A stretch of 64,000 bases of DNA, from contig CM043705.1 of the NCBI GenBank assembly GCA_023935145.1, forward strand, positions 54,051,084 through 54,115,083. Direction: 5' to 3'. Below, in pieces: positions 48,417 to 60,268 of the stretch; the stretch's first letter is position 1, and every line of letters starts with the position of its first letter. The notes below the pieces were generated by a model. That model ran no database searches. It was not told the origin of the DNA and saw only the letters and a list, made by a program, of their open reading frames with translations. This DNA comes from Bretschneidera sinensis (taxonomy: Eukaryota; Streptophyta; Magnoliopsida; Brassicales; Akaniaceae). The translations under genes and the position numbers were made by a program.

Positions 48417-49674
48417 TATAAACCAATTTTCAAACCCAAGAAGAGGGGTGAATTAGGTTTTAAAAACTTTTGCTAATTAAACTTACAAGTTTTTACACAA
48501 TTAAATACTCAATGCACACAATCAAATAATATACTTGAAAGTAAAGGAGTTCAAAGGAAGAGAAAGTGCAAACTCCATTTATAGTGGTTCGGCAATATCA
48601 GAATCCTTTTGACCCTACATCCACTCTTTTCAAGGAACCTCCTTAAAGCAATCCACTAAAACTTTAGTCGTGCAACTTCATGGGTTTTGTGCAAACCTTA
48701 CAATCAATCCCTTCCTTATAGAAGCTAGTCCCTTCCTCACGAAAGCTAGTCCCTTCCTCACGGAAGCTAATTCTTTCCTCACGGAAGTTAGAAAGAAGTG
48801 TTTAATCCTAAACACTCTAAGAGTTATTACAACTCTTTCTCCTTTACAATAAATGAGATTTACTGTAAAGTAAATAGTAGAGAAATAGCAATAAGTGCTA
48901 TTACAAATGAAAATATCTCTCTTTCAAGAACAAGCTTGAACAATGGCTCAATAATAAGTATTTCAAAGATTTTGAGAATTAATGAGCTTTCTTGTTGAAT
49001 TGAATGTGTTATCTTGCTTATTTAAATGCTCATTGAAGTGGGTTTATATAACCTTGAATCAATATGGTCGTTTGACATTGACTTGGTAGGTTTGGGGCAT
49101 TAAATGCTCAAGTCTCGCATCTCAAACGGTTATATTTTTTGAATTACAAGTCTATTGGGTTCTTGTACTAGTCGACTGGGTCAAGTGAGAAACTTCACTT
49201 TTTAGGTTATAGGAGAGTACCAGTCGACTAGGTCCTAAGCACCAGTCGACTGGGAACTTTCTATCCCAATTACCAGTCGACTGGGTCCCTGACACCAGTC
49301 GACTAGGAACCTTCTATCCCATATCCTAGTCGACTAGTATGTGGAGCCAGTCGACTGGATTGTCCTTCAACCCAGTTTTTCATGTTGTAAAACTGTTTTT
49401 GATTTAGAAACATTTGTAGGATTTTTTTTGTCAAAGTATTTTGTAGAATGAGCCACAGATCAAGCTAAATATTTGAACATGAGAGATTTATAATTGTTTT
49501 GATTACCTTAAAGCCTATTCTAGATCTTCTGTCTTGTCTTGGTGTCTGAATCGAGTTGAGTTCTTGCATCTTTATTTCTATGCTAAATGCTTTTGCCGTT
49601 TAAAAACTTAGATAAAACTATTAGTTCAATTAAAGTAGTGTTTTGTCATTATCAAAATCAAATATAGGTCAACA
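48417..49674 (-). mobile_element. 5' LTR of the Sirevirus-like element (1258 bp)
   Basis: Minus strand TGTTGACC at 49674, ending TTTATA at 48417 (the other LTR ends TTTACA). It contains about ten GTCGAC-type palindromic motifs at 49150-49365 and a local tandem expansion of ccttcctcacggaagctagt units (about 48710-48790) that is shorter in the 3' LTR. Confidence 0.88.
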
Positions 49675-50419
49675 AATACTTTATCTGTGGCTGAGTATGA
49701 TAGTAGATTTATAGCCATGTCGAGGTTTTTACCTAAGTTAGTAAATATAGATGAGAGGAAATGTAAGAGATTTTTAGACGGGTTACACTATGAAATTCGA
49801 ACTAAAGTCTCTTACATGGGTATTGGAATTATGTTATAATGGTGGATAAAGCATTATAGATTGAGAAGAATGTGATGAAATTTAGAGGTAGAAAGGATTG
49901 GCTAAAGAGGCCTAGATTTGAGGGACCCAGAGGTGGTAGTAATATGAGTGTGTAGATGAGACGTTTCTTATCATAGGGAAATGTAATACAGAGTCAGAGA
50001 CAAACAGGATCTATTGCTTCTATAGCTCAAAGTAATATCGGTGGGACCCCTAGATTTGGGAGACAGACTATAGGAACTGAAAGTTATGGTAGAGAAGTAA
50101 GTATACCACCAAAGGGAAGTGATAATCTGACGTATGATAGAGAGACAAGAGTTTGCTATAGATGTATCAAACATGGCTTCTATCTCGGAATTGTCCTACT
50201 CTGATGTGCTTTGTATATGGTGAGGGATGCCATATTAGTGTAGATTGTCCAATAGGGAAATCTGTTGAGATAAGTGTTGGAGATGTTAGGAGAAATCAGG
50301 TGGAGAGAAGTGGTGGATCAGGGAGTATACGGGGAAAAGGCAGAGGATTAGTAGCTGAGACAGGATTCAGTAGTCAGTTACAACCTAAAGATAGTAGATT
50401 CTATGCATTGACCCAATAG
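49675..50419 (+). pseudogene. Outer gypsy gag, 3' part
   Basis: Continues the gag interrupted at 31018: S-V-A-E-Y-D-S-R-F, K-L-V-N-I-D-E-R-K-C-K-R-F and G-L-H-Y-E-I-R. A zinc knuckle near 50205-50250 is damaged (C-F-V-Y-G-E-G-C-H-I-S-V-D-C, second cysteine lost). Stops and frameshifts throughout. Confidence 0.8.
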
Positions 50420-50483
50420 GATGTACATGCCACTCTTGATATTGTTATTGGTATGGTATCTATTCTTAATAGACTTGCTAGAT

Positions 50484-50785
50484 TATAGATTGATCCTGGT
50501 GCAATCCATTCTTTTATGTCTAGTGTTTATATGAAATCCGTTGATTCTTGTGTTAGTCCTTTGATGCATGCTGTTATTGTTGAGGTTCCTACTAAGGATA
50601 GGGTTATTATCAAAATAATTTATCGGGGTTGTGTGATTAGTATGGCTGATAAAGAATTTGAAGTTGATTTGTTGCTTTTAGATATGAAAAATTTTGATTT
50701 AATTTTGGGGATGAATTGGTTATCTGCATATCATGCTTGGGTAGATTGTTTTAGGAACAATGTGATGTTCAGGATACCAAGATAA
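50484..50785 (+). pseudogene. Outer gypsy protease
   Basis: I-D-P-G-A-I-H-S-F-M at the start corresponds to the D-S-G-A-T-H-S-F core of gypsy proteases, with S to P and T to I changes. It is followed by D-L-L-L-L-D-M-K-N-F-D-L-I-L-G-M-N-W-L. The catalytic Asp and Gly remain, but the Ser is lost. Confidence 0.8.
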
Positions 50786-50939
50786 GAGAAGTTTAATTTT
50801 CAGGGAAAACGTAAGATACTTGCCAATTGCCTTATTTCTGCCCTGACTGCTAATAGATGGTTGAAGAAGGGTTGTGAGGGGATTTGGCATATGTGGTGGA
50901 TTCTAGAAAGGAGATTAGGAAGTTAGAAGAAATCTTAGT

Positions 50940-52422
50940 AGTGAAATTTTTTTTCTGATGTGTTCTTTGAGGAGTTGTCTGGTTTGCCTCCCAACAAGGA
51001 GATTGAGTTTTCTATTAAGGTGATTCCGGGATCAGCACCCATATCTATAACACCTTATAAATGGCACCAGCTGAGTTAAGAGAATTGAAGTTCAGCTTCA
51101 GGAATTACTAGATAAACAATTTATTCGACCTAGTATGTCGCTTTGGGGAGCCCCTGTGTTATTTGTAAAGAAGAATGATGGAACGATGAGGTTGTGTATT
51201 GATTATAGACAGTTGAATAAGATCACCATCAAGAATAAATATCCTTTGCCCAGGATAGATGATTTATTTTAGTAGTTATAGGGGGCTAGGGTGTTTTCTA
51301 AGATAGACTTGAGATCGGGTTATCATCAGTTGAGGATAAAAGAGGAGATATGCCTAAGACTGCTTTTATGACACGTTATAGCCATCATGAGTTCCTTGTG
51401 ATGCCATTTAGGTTAACTAATGCTCCTACAGCATTTATGGATCTAATGAATCGTGTGTTTAAACCATTCTTGGATAGATTTGCAATTGTATTTATTGATG
51501 ATATTTTAGTATATTCCAAGAATGAAGAGGAGCATGGGCAACATTTAGAAATAGTGCTGGAAATTTTGAGGAGAGAGAAATTGTATGGAAAGTTCTCTAA
51601 GTGTGAGTTTTGGTTGAATGAAATATCTTTCTTAGCGCATGTTGTATCAGGAGATGGTATAACAGTTGACCCACTAGCATGATTGAAATTAGAAGATTTT
51701 TGGGGTTGGCTAGTTATTATAAGAGGTTTATCCATGATTTTTCTATTATTGCTGGACTATTAACCAGATTGATTAGGAAGGAAGTGAAGTTTATGTGGTG
51801 AGAAGAATGTGAGAGGAGTTTCTAGCTATTGAAAGAGAAATTGACTACTACTCTGATATTAGTGCTTCTTTCTTGTGATGAAGGATTTGTGGTATATAGT
51901 GATGCATTGTATCAGGAGTTGGGATGTATGTTGATGCAACATGGGAGAGTTATAACCTATGCTTATAGGAAATTGAAGAACTATGAGAGAAATTATCCGA
52001 CTCATGATTTAGAATTGGCTGCCATAATTTTTGCTTTGAAGATTTGGAGACATCATCTGTATGGAGCCACTTATGAAATTTTTATTGATTATAAAAGTTT
52101 GACACATTTACCTACCCAGAGAGAATTGAATTTGAGGCAGAGGAGGTGGATGAAGTTAATTAGTGTCTATGATTGTACAATTCATTCTCATCTAGGGAAG
52201 GCTAATGTAGTAGCTGATGCATTAAGTAGAAAGTCTACATGGAGATTAGCTACTATCGAGAATCATGATATTAGCTTGATGATAGAACTAAGAGAAATGA
52301 GAATGCAGTTAAGTATCCATGATAGAGGAGTATTTATGGCAAATATGGTGGAACAATCTTCTATTATTGATCGTTTGTTACAGATGCAAAGTAGAGATGA
52401 AGGGATAAAGAAGATCAGATAG
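50940..52422 (+). pseudogene. Outer gypsy reverse transcriptase and RNase H
   Basis: [36 protein letters not shown], then after a frameshift M-P-F-R-L-T-N-A-P and the catalytic F-I-D-D-I-L-V-Y-S (about 51490-51515). RNase H at 51829-52260: [17 protein letters not shown], and [12 protein letters not shown]. Three TAG codons cluster at 51268-51285, where glutamines are usual. Confidence 0.88.
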
Positions 52423-52529
52423 GAAATATTGAGTGGGAAGCCGATTAGTTTTAGAATTAGAGAAGATAGTATGGTGGTATTGGGACATAGAGTTTGTGTT
52501 CCCAATGATGTTGAGATGAGAAAGGAGAT

Positions 52530-53593
52530 ACTAAGATAGGCTCATGATTCTGTGTATTCTATGCACCCGGGTAATAATAAGATGTACAAGGGGTTAAGAC
52601 AGAATAATTGGTGGTCAGGGATGAAGAATGATGTAGCTGAGTATATTTCTAGATGTTTGATTTGTCAACAAATGAATCTAAGAATAGACATCCGGTAGGT
52701 TTCTTACAGTCTCTTCCAGTACCTGAATGGCCATGGGAGAATGTAAGTATGGATTTTGTTTCTGGTTTTCTCCGTACCCAGAGAGATCATGATGTTGTAT
52801 GGGTATAGTGGATAGACTTTCTAAGTCTTCATATTTCTTTCCTATTAAAACTACTTGGAGTCTTGAAAATTTGGTTGAATTATATGTAGCGAAAATTGTG
52901 AGATTGCATGGAGTATCTTTAAGTGTTGTATCATATAGGGATTGTAGATTCACTTTTAGATTTTAGAGGGGTTTTCAAAAAGCTATGGGTATGCAATTGC
53001 AGTTTAGTACAACTTTTCATCCTTAAACTGATGGGCAGACAAAGAGAATTATCAGAATACTAGAAGATATGCTGAGGATAAGTATATTGAGTTTTTCAGT
53101 GAGCTAGGATGCTTATTTACCTTTGATCAAGTTTTCGTACAATAATCAGTATCAAACTAGTATTGGGATGGCACCATTTGAGGCTTTATATGGTAGATGG
53201 TGCAGAACTCCAGTATTTTGGGAAGAATTTGGAGAAAGAAAGGTATTTGGTCCAGAAATGATAGATTTGACTACTAAGAGGATCAAACTGGTTAGAAAGA
53301 ACCTTAGAGCAGCACAGAACAAACAGAAGGGATATGCTGATAATAGAAGACGACCTCTTGAGTTTCAGGTTGATGACTGTGTATTTTTGAAGATATCTCC
53401 GTGGAATGGTGTATTGAGATTTAAAAAGAAAGGAAAGTTAAGTTCGAGATTTGTTGGGCCATATAAGGTAATTGAAAGAGTTGGACCAGTAGCATACAGA
53501 TTGGATTTGCCTCCAGAGTTAAAGCAATTACATAATGTGTTTCATGTTTCACTTTTGAGAAAGTGTTTACATGAATTCCGAATCTGGCTATAG
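52530..53593 (+). pseudogene. Outer gypsy integrase with C-terminal domain
   Basis: Zinc-binding part H-P-G-N-N-K-M and C-L-I-C-Q-Q (52560-52670), then a broken catalytic core, then an intact frame 53123-53593 with Y-N-N-Q-Y-Q-T-S-I-G-M-A-P-F-E-A-L-Y-G-R and the C-terminal G-P-Y-K-V-I-E-R-V-G and H-N-V-F-H-V-S-L-L-R-K motif. No clear chromodomain follows before the polypurine tract. Confidence 0.85.
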
Positions 53594-53824
53594 AACTTTA
53601 GGAAGATTTGACTTTTATGCAAGTATCAGTCAGAATACTAGACAAAAAAGAACAAGTCTTATGTAATAAAGTTATTCCTTTGATTCAAGTATTATAGAAG
53701 AACAAAGATGTTGAAAAAATTACTTGGGAGCATGAGGCAAGAATGAGGAAAGAGTACCCCCCAGCTTTTTCATGAGTTAGGTAAGGAAATTTCGAGGACG
53801 AATTTTGTTTAAGGTGGATGGAAT

Positions 53825-56025
53825 TGTAATACCCGTATTCTTAAAGTAAGGGTAAATAAGTAATTTGATATATATTACATGGAATTAAAATAATATATAT
53901 ATATATGAAAGATTTACTATTAAAAAAAACGGACAGCTGGAAGCGTTCTGATGTCGTTTTTTGTGGCTATAAAGGAAAAAAAAATAGACAAACACCTGGA
54001 TGCTAAGCATCCAGGTGTGGAATGCATAAATGACATGTCTTGCATGCAAGACATTTAAGGCAAAAAAAAAACATGAAGATGGTTTTAGTATAAAACTTTA
54101 CGGTTTTGTTTAGTTGTGTTAAAAAGATTAGTTTACAACAAATTTCTCTCTCACTCTAAAATTATATTCTCTCTCTCAAATTGCTCACTTTCATTAAACA
54201 CCTGGGGACTGAAAGAAATGATGAAAGATTGAAATTTTGAAGGAGTTTACATGAGAATTTTAAAGAAATTCGAGGGAAGCTTTAAGAAAAAAAAAAGTGA
54301 TAATGTGAATTTTATTTTTGAAATTATACATACATGAAATTACCCAGAATTTGATGTAGAAATTTAAAGGTATGAATTATGGAAGAATTGAAGAATAAAT
54401 TAAAATTTTTAATATAAATATTATGTCAGGTGTTGACGATCAGCAATCGGTGAAATTACTTAAATGAGCAGGAAAAACATTAAGGTTATCCACAGATAGC
54501 TTTAAATGCTACATGATAAGTTAGATTTACTTTTAGTAATTGAGATCAATAAAAAACATGAATTTATGATATTTGAATAAATTGTTGAATTATAATGATT
54601 TAATAATGTATTTTCCATTAAGTATGATAATTGATTGATTTATTTATTAGGGACTTAATATTATGTTGAATATTAATTATATAAGAATTTATATTTTATA
54701 AAGGATGGATTAATGAAAAATATGTTGAGAAGTTATATGAAATTTTTGAAAATATGATTGAAAATTTTATATGATATATGAGGAGACAATTTAATAAATA
54801 TGATAAAAATAATTTTGAGAAAGAGTTAAATAGTTGTATTGAATGCTTTGATGTATGCTTGTTTGCATATTATTACTCATATGCATAAAAGAAAAGACCA
54901 GGAAGACAGCTAGTCTGGCTAAGAAGAACAGGAAGACAACTGGTCTGGTTGAGAAGACCAGGAAGGCAGTTGGTCTAGCTGAGAAGATCAGGAAGGCAGT
55001 TGGTCTGGCTAAGAAGACCAGGAAGGTAGCAAGTCTGGCTGAGAAGACCAGGAAGGTAGCTGGTCTGGCTGAAACATGTCGACATGTGGGAAGACGTTCC
55101 CAGATGAGAATATTAAGTAATGAGATGATGTGATGTGATGAAAAAGAAAGAAAGAAAGATGATTTAAATACACGCATTTATTTATTTGGTTATTTTATTA
55201 TTATTGATTGAGACGCTAAAGTATCAGCATTTATTGTGAAATTATTGATAGACAAATGAGTCTCACAGAGAGACAGATGTAATGAGAAAAAAATATGAAA
55301 GTATGATATGATAAAAATTATTTGATTGATTGATTATATGCTGTAAACCTCATAACGAGGTAAATAATGATGTTAAATTGATAATCTCAAGATGATTAAA
55401 TATATGAGAAGAAAAATTGATATGTTTGATGATTAATTTAAGAAGAGATTGATAAATAGTTGGAGTTATGATATGAGTAGTAATAATAGAATGTTATTAT
55501 TGAGTTATATGAGATAATAGATGAATGAATATTTGAAGATTATTTGAAAGATTGAATTATTATATGTGAAAAAATAGATAATTAATATTGGTGAATTAAA
55601 AACGATTGAATTATAAGATGTGACTGGAAGTATATAATCGAGTACTTCTAGTAAATTTAATACACCGAGCTTGTCAAGTTCACTCCTCATTGTTGAAAAT
55701 TTTCAAGCAGCTGACTGGGTAGATAGAGTTTAGAGCTGATATCATAGTAATTGCCTTAAGTAAGTCTCGTCGTCAAGTCCTCAGACATTGTAAGAAAGAA
55801 GAAAGAAAATTTGTTATAAAATCTTTTCATGCATTTTGTTATATTTATATATTGTTTCTGATAAGATAATGATGATTTATCTCCTCTTAAAAAAGTTGAG
55901 GATTGGATTTAATTTTTAATTTTAGTTGATGTATTTTTTATATTGTTACATATATTTGTCGTGCTAAGATTTCAAAACGTGACGACACCGTCTCGGTGGT
56001 GGCCAACCCGGGATGTGTCGTTACA
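53825..56025 (+). mobile_element. 3' LTR of outer gypsy (2201 bp)
   Basis: Begins TGTAATACCC after aaggtggatggaat and ends GTGTCGTTACA before actaa. It is the full-length form; the 5' LTR lacks its central part. Confidence 0.9.
54894..55073 (+). repeat. 30 bp tandem array in the gypsy LTR (six units)
   Basis: The unit consensus starts aagaccaggaaggcag and continues yggtctggctgag. Unit length is a multiple of three and neither strand has stops, so open frames cross the array on both strands (plus 54855-55133, minus 55177-54791) giving K-T-R-K-A-V-G-L-A-E type repeats. The 5' LTR retains 2.6 units. Confidence 0.9.
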
Positions 56026-56030
56026 ACTAA

Positions 56031-56274
56031 GGCCCAGACAGGTGAACCTAGAGTCACCTCTCAACCATCAAGATAAAGCCATTAAGAGCTAATGAATAGA
56101 AAACTCGAGGATGGACCGAGGTTTGCCACGATTAGCCATAGGACACGTTGAACCCTAATTGAGCACCAATCATCCCAATTTGAAAGGATTGTGATTTGTT
56201 CATATAAAATTAAAACAACACTCATCCCATTTGCCTTTCTTCTTACTTTTCTTCTTTACCAAATAATAAAAACT
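56031..56274 (+). repeat. Duplicated segment, copy 2, part 3
   Basis: Matches 5584-5826 of copy 1 directly after the gypsy target duplication. Ends at the solo LTR insertion. Confidence 0.85.
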
Positions 56275-57493
56275 TGTAGATTGAAGTCCAAACCCAAAAG
56301 AGGGGTGAAATAGGTTTTTAAATTTTTTTGCACAATAAACAATGTTAAATACTTTTCAAGCACAATCAAGAGAGAAAATGTAATAGAACTGAAAATATAG
56401 AGATAAGGAAAAGAAAGTGTAAAAGTTATTTATAGTGGTTTGGAAATATAAGATTTCTCCGACCCTACGTCCACTCTCTCCAAGGAGACTCCTTTAAGTA
56501 TTTCACTAAGCAAGCAACTTCACGGGTGTTACTCAAACCGTTACAAAGGTCTCTTCCAAAGGAAGTATACAAGAAAGTGTTTAATACCTAAGCACTCTAA
56601 GAGTTACACCAACTCTCTCTTTATAATAATTGAAAATTTAATGAACAAGAACAATAGAGACTTTGTGTTTAATGCTCTTACAAAGAAGGAAAAATCTCTC
56701 TTAGAAGCACAAATCTTTTAAGAATGGCTCATTCAGATTTTTTGAAAGCTTTGAATGTTTGAATGAAATAAATGAGAAGATGAAGATTAATTGCTCAAGA
56801 GATGTTTTCTTCTCTCATTTATGATAGGCTTTTATAATTTAAAATCCTGCTAGCCATTACTCACTCAAAAATTCCGTTTGAGAGTGGTTTGGTGCATTTA
56901 TTGCACTGAACGATGTTTTATATCTGAATTATTATTGTTATTTTCGAACGTTCAGTCGATTGGATGTTTTGTTCATTTGACTGAATAGACATTTGAAATT
57001 CAAATTTGTGTCAAATATTTCATTCAGTCGATTAAATGGATTTGTTCAATTGACTAAATCAGAAGGCAAAAGTTTTTTACCTTCATTCAGTTGACTGAAT
57101 GAATTCATTAAGTCACTAAGTCAACTGAACAGACTTATTAAGTCAACTTGATTTATTCAGTCAACTGGATGACTTGAAACTGAGTTTTCTCTTTTACAAT
57201 TGTTTTATAAAAATCATTCCAATCAAAACTCATTTTGTTAAAAGGTTATTTAAAATTAAAATGAGTCATACAGTAAGCTAGGTACTTAGAGAGATTTATA
57301 CTTCTAAAAATCGAGTACCTTAGTACCTAATCTAAGTCTTCAGACATTTTTGGTTTCTCTTAAACATGTGTTCCTTGTGAGTTTTGCGTCTTGTCTTTAA
57401 GCTGAATGCTATTGAAACTTAAACACTTAAAATGAATTGTTAGCACAATTTAAATAGTGTTTTGTCATAATTAAAATCAAATAAAGGTCAACA
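56275..57493 (-). mobile_element. Solo LTR of a copia element (1219 bp)
   Basis: Minus-strand start TGTTGACCTTTATTTGATTT is like that of the Sirevirus-like LTRs, and the other end is TGTAGA (plus, 56275). Flanks aaact (56270-56274) and aaagt (57494-57498) are a 5 bp target duplication with one mismatch. Copy 1 has the uninterrupted site at about 5823-5832. No internal region is present, so LTR-LTR recombination is inferred. A palindromic array with core CAGTCGATTG / CAATTGACTG lies at 56950-57175, a diverged version of the motif in the related LTRs. Confidence 0.85.
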
Positions 57494-60055
57494 AAAGTGT
57501 TCTCCCCTCTCTGTCTCAAAGTGACAGATATCATCAATCACATAGTCAACTATAAGGGTTTCAATTTTCACCTGGGCAATTAACAACTCTTGGAATATCT
57601 ACAAGAGGTAACAGCCCACACAAGCATTATTCCATAAAATTTAAAAAAAAAAAAAAGCAATTTCTCTTCCCTAATTTTCCATCTTAAACCCTTTTTAAGG
57701 CAAAAGATCGCCTTAAGAATACTCTTCCAAATTAGGAATAAAGCTGACTCAGGTGCCACTAAAAGAATACAATCAAACTTTAGATACTCTTAACCAATGC
57801 ATCCAGCCAAGTAGAACTAGATTTTGGGAGAATATACTAGGCTAACTTAGCAAGTTGAGTCACATTAGCTTCCCTTGTTCTTCTAAAAGACCAAGGCCTC
57901 CATCATGTCTCGACTAACAAATTGATTTCCAATTTACCAAGTGAACTTTTCAAGAATCTATAATGTCTCTTAGATGAGAATCTGATACTCAATCAACAAC
58001 TATCTAACTACAATAGCAGCAATAAAGAGAAAAAAAACACAATAATTTTAACATGATTCGACACACCTCTTCCTTACGTCCACGAGTCAATTATTATTTC
58101 ACTCTTTGCAACATTTGGATGGAGGAAACATGTTAAAACTTCTTACAACTTTACACAATTTTTATTAACAAAAACTGTGTGAAAACTCTCTCAATCTCGC
58201 AACTCAAACCGTAATACATATAATGTTCACTAAACACTAAAATTCTCATAAAACCATATTTTACAAGTTATACTAATGATTTGGTATTCTACTTTACTAT
58301 TTATCTCTCTTGATGTTCATATTTATAGGTGGTGTTTAGGGTCAGAGGAAAAAATTTAAACAAATTGATTTAAGCCTGCTTAAATCTACCCCAAACATTT
58401 TCATAACCTTTAAAGGCTTGCTTTCAAGACACCACCAAAAGCTTACTTAGTAAGTTGGCTTCTTCAACATGCCAACATAGGCTTACCTAGTAAGGTGGTG
58501 TTTATTTTCACTTAATGGAACAACATCTGAATCGGTCAGATGTGGTGCTATTAAGTTAATTTGTTTTTCACCTCTTAATGGCACTTAATGAGTCTGACTG
58601 AATCAGACCTAAAATTGAATCTTGGTGGTCTTTTGGATTAAAATTCCCTCACCATATTATCATAATATCACAAATACCTTCTATCCTAATTTTATGTCTC
58701 TTTTCATTACTAAAATCTATATCTTCTTTTTCTTTCTAAACCTTCCACCGGCAACTCTACTTTCTATATCTCCTCTATCGGCGACTCCACCTCCCGCATC
58801 TCCCCCATCGGTGACTCCACCTCCTATAGTGCCTCCATCGGGTTAAGTCCCATCACTTGCTTCGAGAAAGAAAAAGGTCAAGGCTCTAGCACCATCGCCC
58901 TTGGCTTCTAGCCCACCAGCTCCCCCCACTAAGGCTTCCGAGCCCAACCTCCTATTGATCTCCCCTGGTCCGTCAAGCTAGACTGATCAGGCTCCTAAAT
59001 CTTTTTCTTTCAATCCATTAAAGCCATTGCATTTGTGGATACTAATGTGCTTACGTTTAATAAGTTTAAATTAAAATATTTGGGGTTCTTTCTTTTTTTT
59101 GAGAAATTGAAATTAGGTTCTAGTATAAAAAAAGCAATTGAGAATATTTGTGTGATGAAACATGCAAACTTTGTTCAGATCAACAATTGACTCTTATTTG
59201 CAATAAGAGGGTTAAAAAGATAAAATATACATATTTAGATGTTTCAATCAATTCAGTTATTAAAAAATCTAAACACTTAACCAATCAGCATTCAAGCATT
59301 ATCTCTTATTGGTTCAACACTATTCAGTTGCGCATTAATTCAGAATTCAATCCTTATCATTTAAAAAAAAAAAAGCCACCAAAGTTAGCTTACACATACA
59401 CTAAGCCCAATGGTTTACCAAATAAGCTAACTTACTTAGCACACAAATGAGCCACATATCTACCAACACCAACCGATCTGTCAAACCCTCACCATCTTCA
59501 GGATTAGATTTGTTCGCGGACAAAAGTTTAAGGTTTGATTTGTCACCGAAAAAATCTTCAAGATTGAAAATGAAGTCCTCCAACCCACTAGGTGAATTAT
59601 GTAATTAAGTTTTAATTTTATAATATGTAGTTATGTGCGCACATCTTCTTTCTGATTCTTACTACTCAAATATTAACTTCATGCATCAGAATATGCTTAA
59701 ATGAATAGAAAACTATGTTAATTAGAAATGAAGATCATCCAAAAAAACTGAAAAGAAATGAAGAGATAGGGAGCTTAGTAGCTTACTTTTATATCATCAG
59801 TACATATATTACCCTTAAAATTATCATTGTATGAAGTTGATCTCTATCAGTATCATCATAGATCTAACATGTAAATATGAGATAAACATGTAGCCATGGA
59901 TAACTTGTCGATAAATATCTATGTTAGAGATCGATGTGTATACTTGTTGGTAAACAGAAATTGAATTTCAGGTAATAAAAAATAAAACAATTAAGTTAAA
60001 AGATTATTAATTATGTAAGCACTTCAAATTTATGGATGAAATTCCAAAGAGGCCT
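57494..60055 (+). repeat. Duplicated segment, copy 2, part 4
   Basis: Matches 5829-8562 of copy 1, including the hairpin (58511-58556), the proline-rich remnant (58740-59050) and the end near ttatggatgaaattc. Beyond about 60055 the copies share no sequence. No intact gene recognised. Confidence 0.85.
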
Positions 60056-60268
60056 TGGCCGACAAGTCATCTTTAGCTGAACCATATTAATTACCTTATC
60101 TCCACATGCAAGACCTTAGATGAATAACACCAACATATATGGCTGCAATCATGAGGAAATTAGGAAGACTACATTGCCTTTTTGTTAAGGAATAAATTAA
60201 CACTGTATACAAAGAAAAGAGTTTTATGTTCTTATAAGCCTAGCTACTTTGAAATGTTCCATTAAGGC
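60056..60268. other. Unique AT-rich spacer
   Basis: Non-coding sequence between the end of the duplicated segment and the next LTR. Nothing recognised. Confidence 0.5.

Larger units (their letters stand above)
31019..49674 (-). mobile_element. Sirevirus-like Ty1/copia element, hosting a nested gypsy
   Basis: Minus orientation, 5' LTR 49674-48417 and 3' LTR 32171-31019, flanked by the target duplication aatac (31014-31018 and 49675-49679) within the gag of the outer gypsy. Internal order on the minus strand: primer site (TGATATCAAAGCT, 48415-48403), gag, zinc knuckle, protease, integrase, [nested gypsy 36695-45179], reverse transcriptase, RNase H, palindrome array, extra ORF, polypurine tracts. 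Long LTRs, an ORF downstream of pol, palindromic U3 repeats and several polypurine tracts together point to the Sirevirus lineage. Without the inner gypsy it is about 10.2 kb. Confidence 0.88.
29065..56025 (+). mobile_element. Outer Ty3/gypsy element (Del/Tekay-like), hosting a nest of insertions
   Basis: Bounded by TGTAAT and TTACA ends and by the 5 bp target duplication actaa (29060-29064 and 56026-56030), which restores the uninterrupted sequence of copy 1 near 5583. LTRs are 29065-30244 and 53825-56025. The primer site is TGGTATCAGAGC at 30249-30260, and the polypurine tract tttaaggtggatgg lies before the 3' LTR. The internal region is 30245-53824, interrupted at 31019-49674 by a copia element. 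Without the nest the element would be about 8.3 kb. Order gag-PR-RT-RH-INT and the FIDDILVYS motif identify gypsy. The Del/Tekay assignment is from overall resemblance. Confidence 0.9.

Noticed and set aside
54791..55177. Minus-strand 128-codon frame as a gene
   Set aside because: It is the reverse reading of the 30 bp LTR array.
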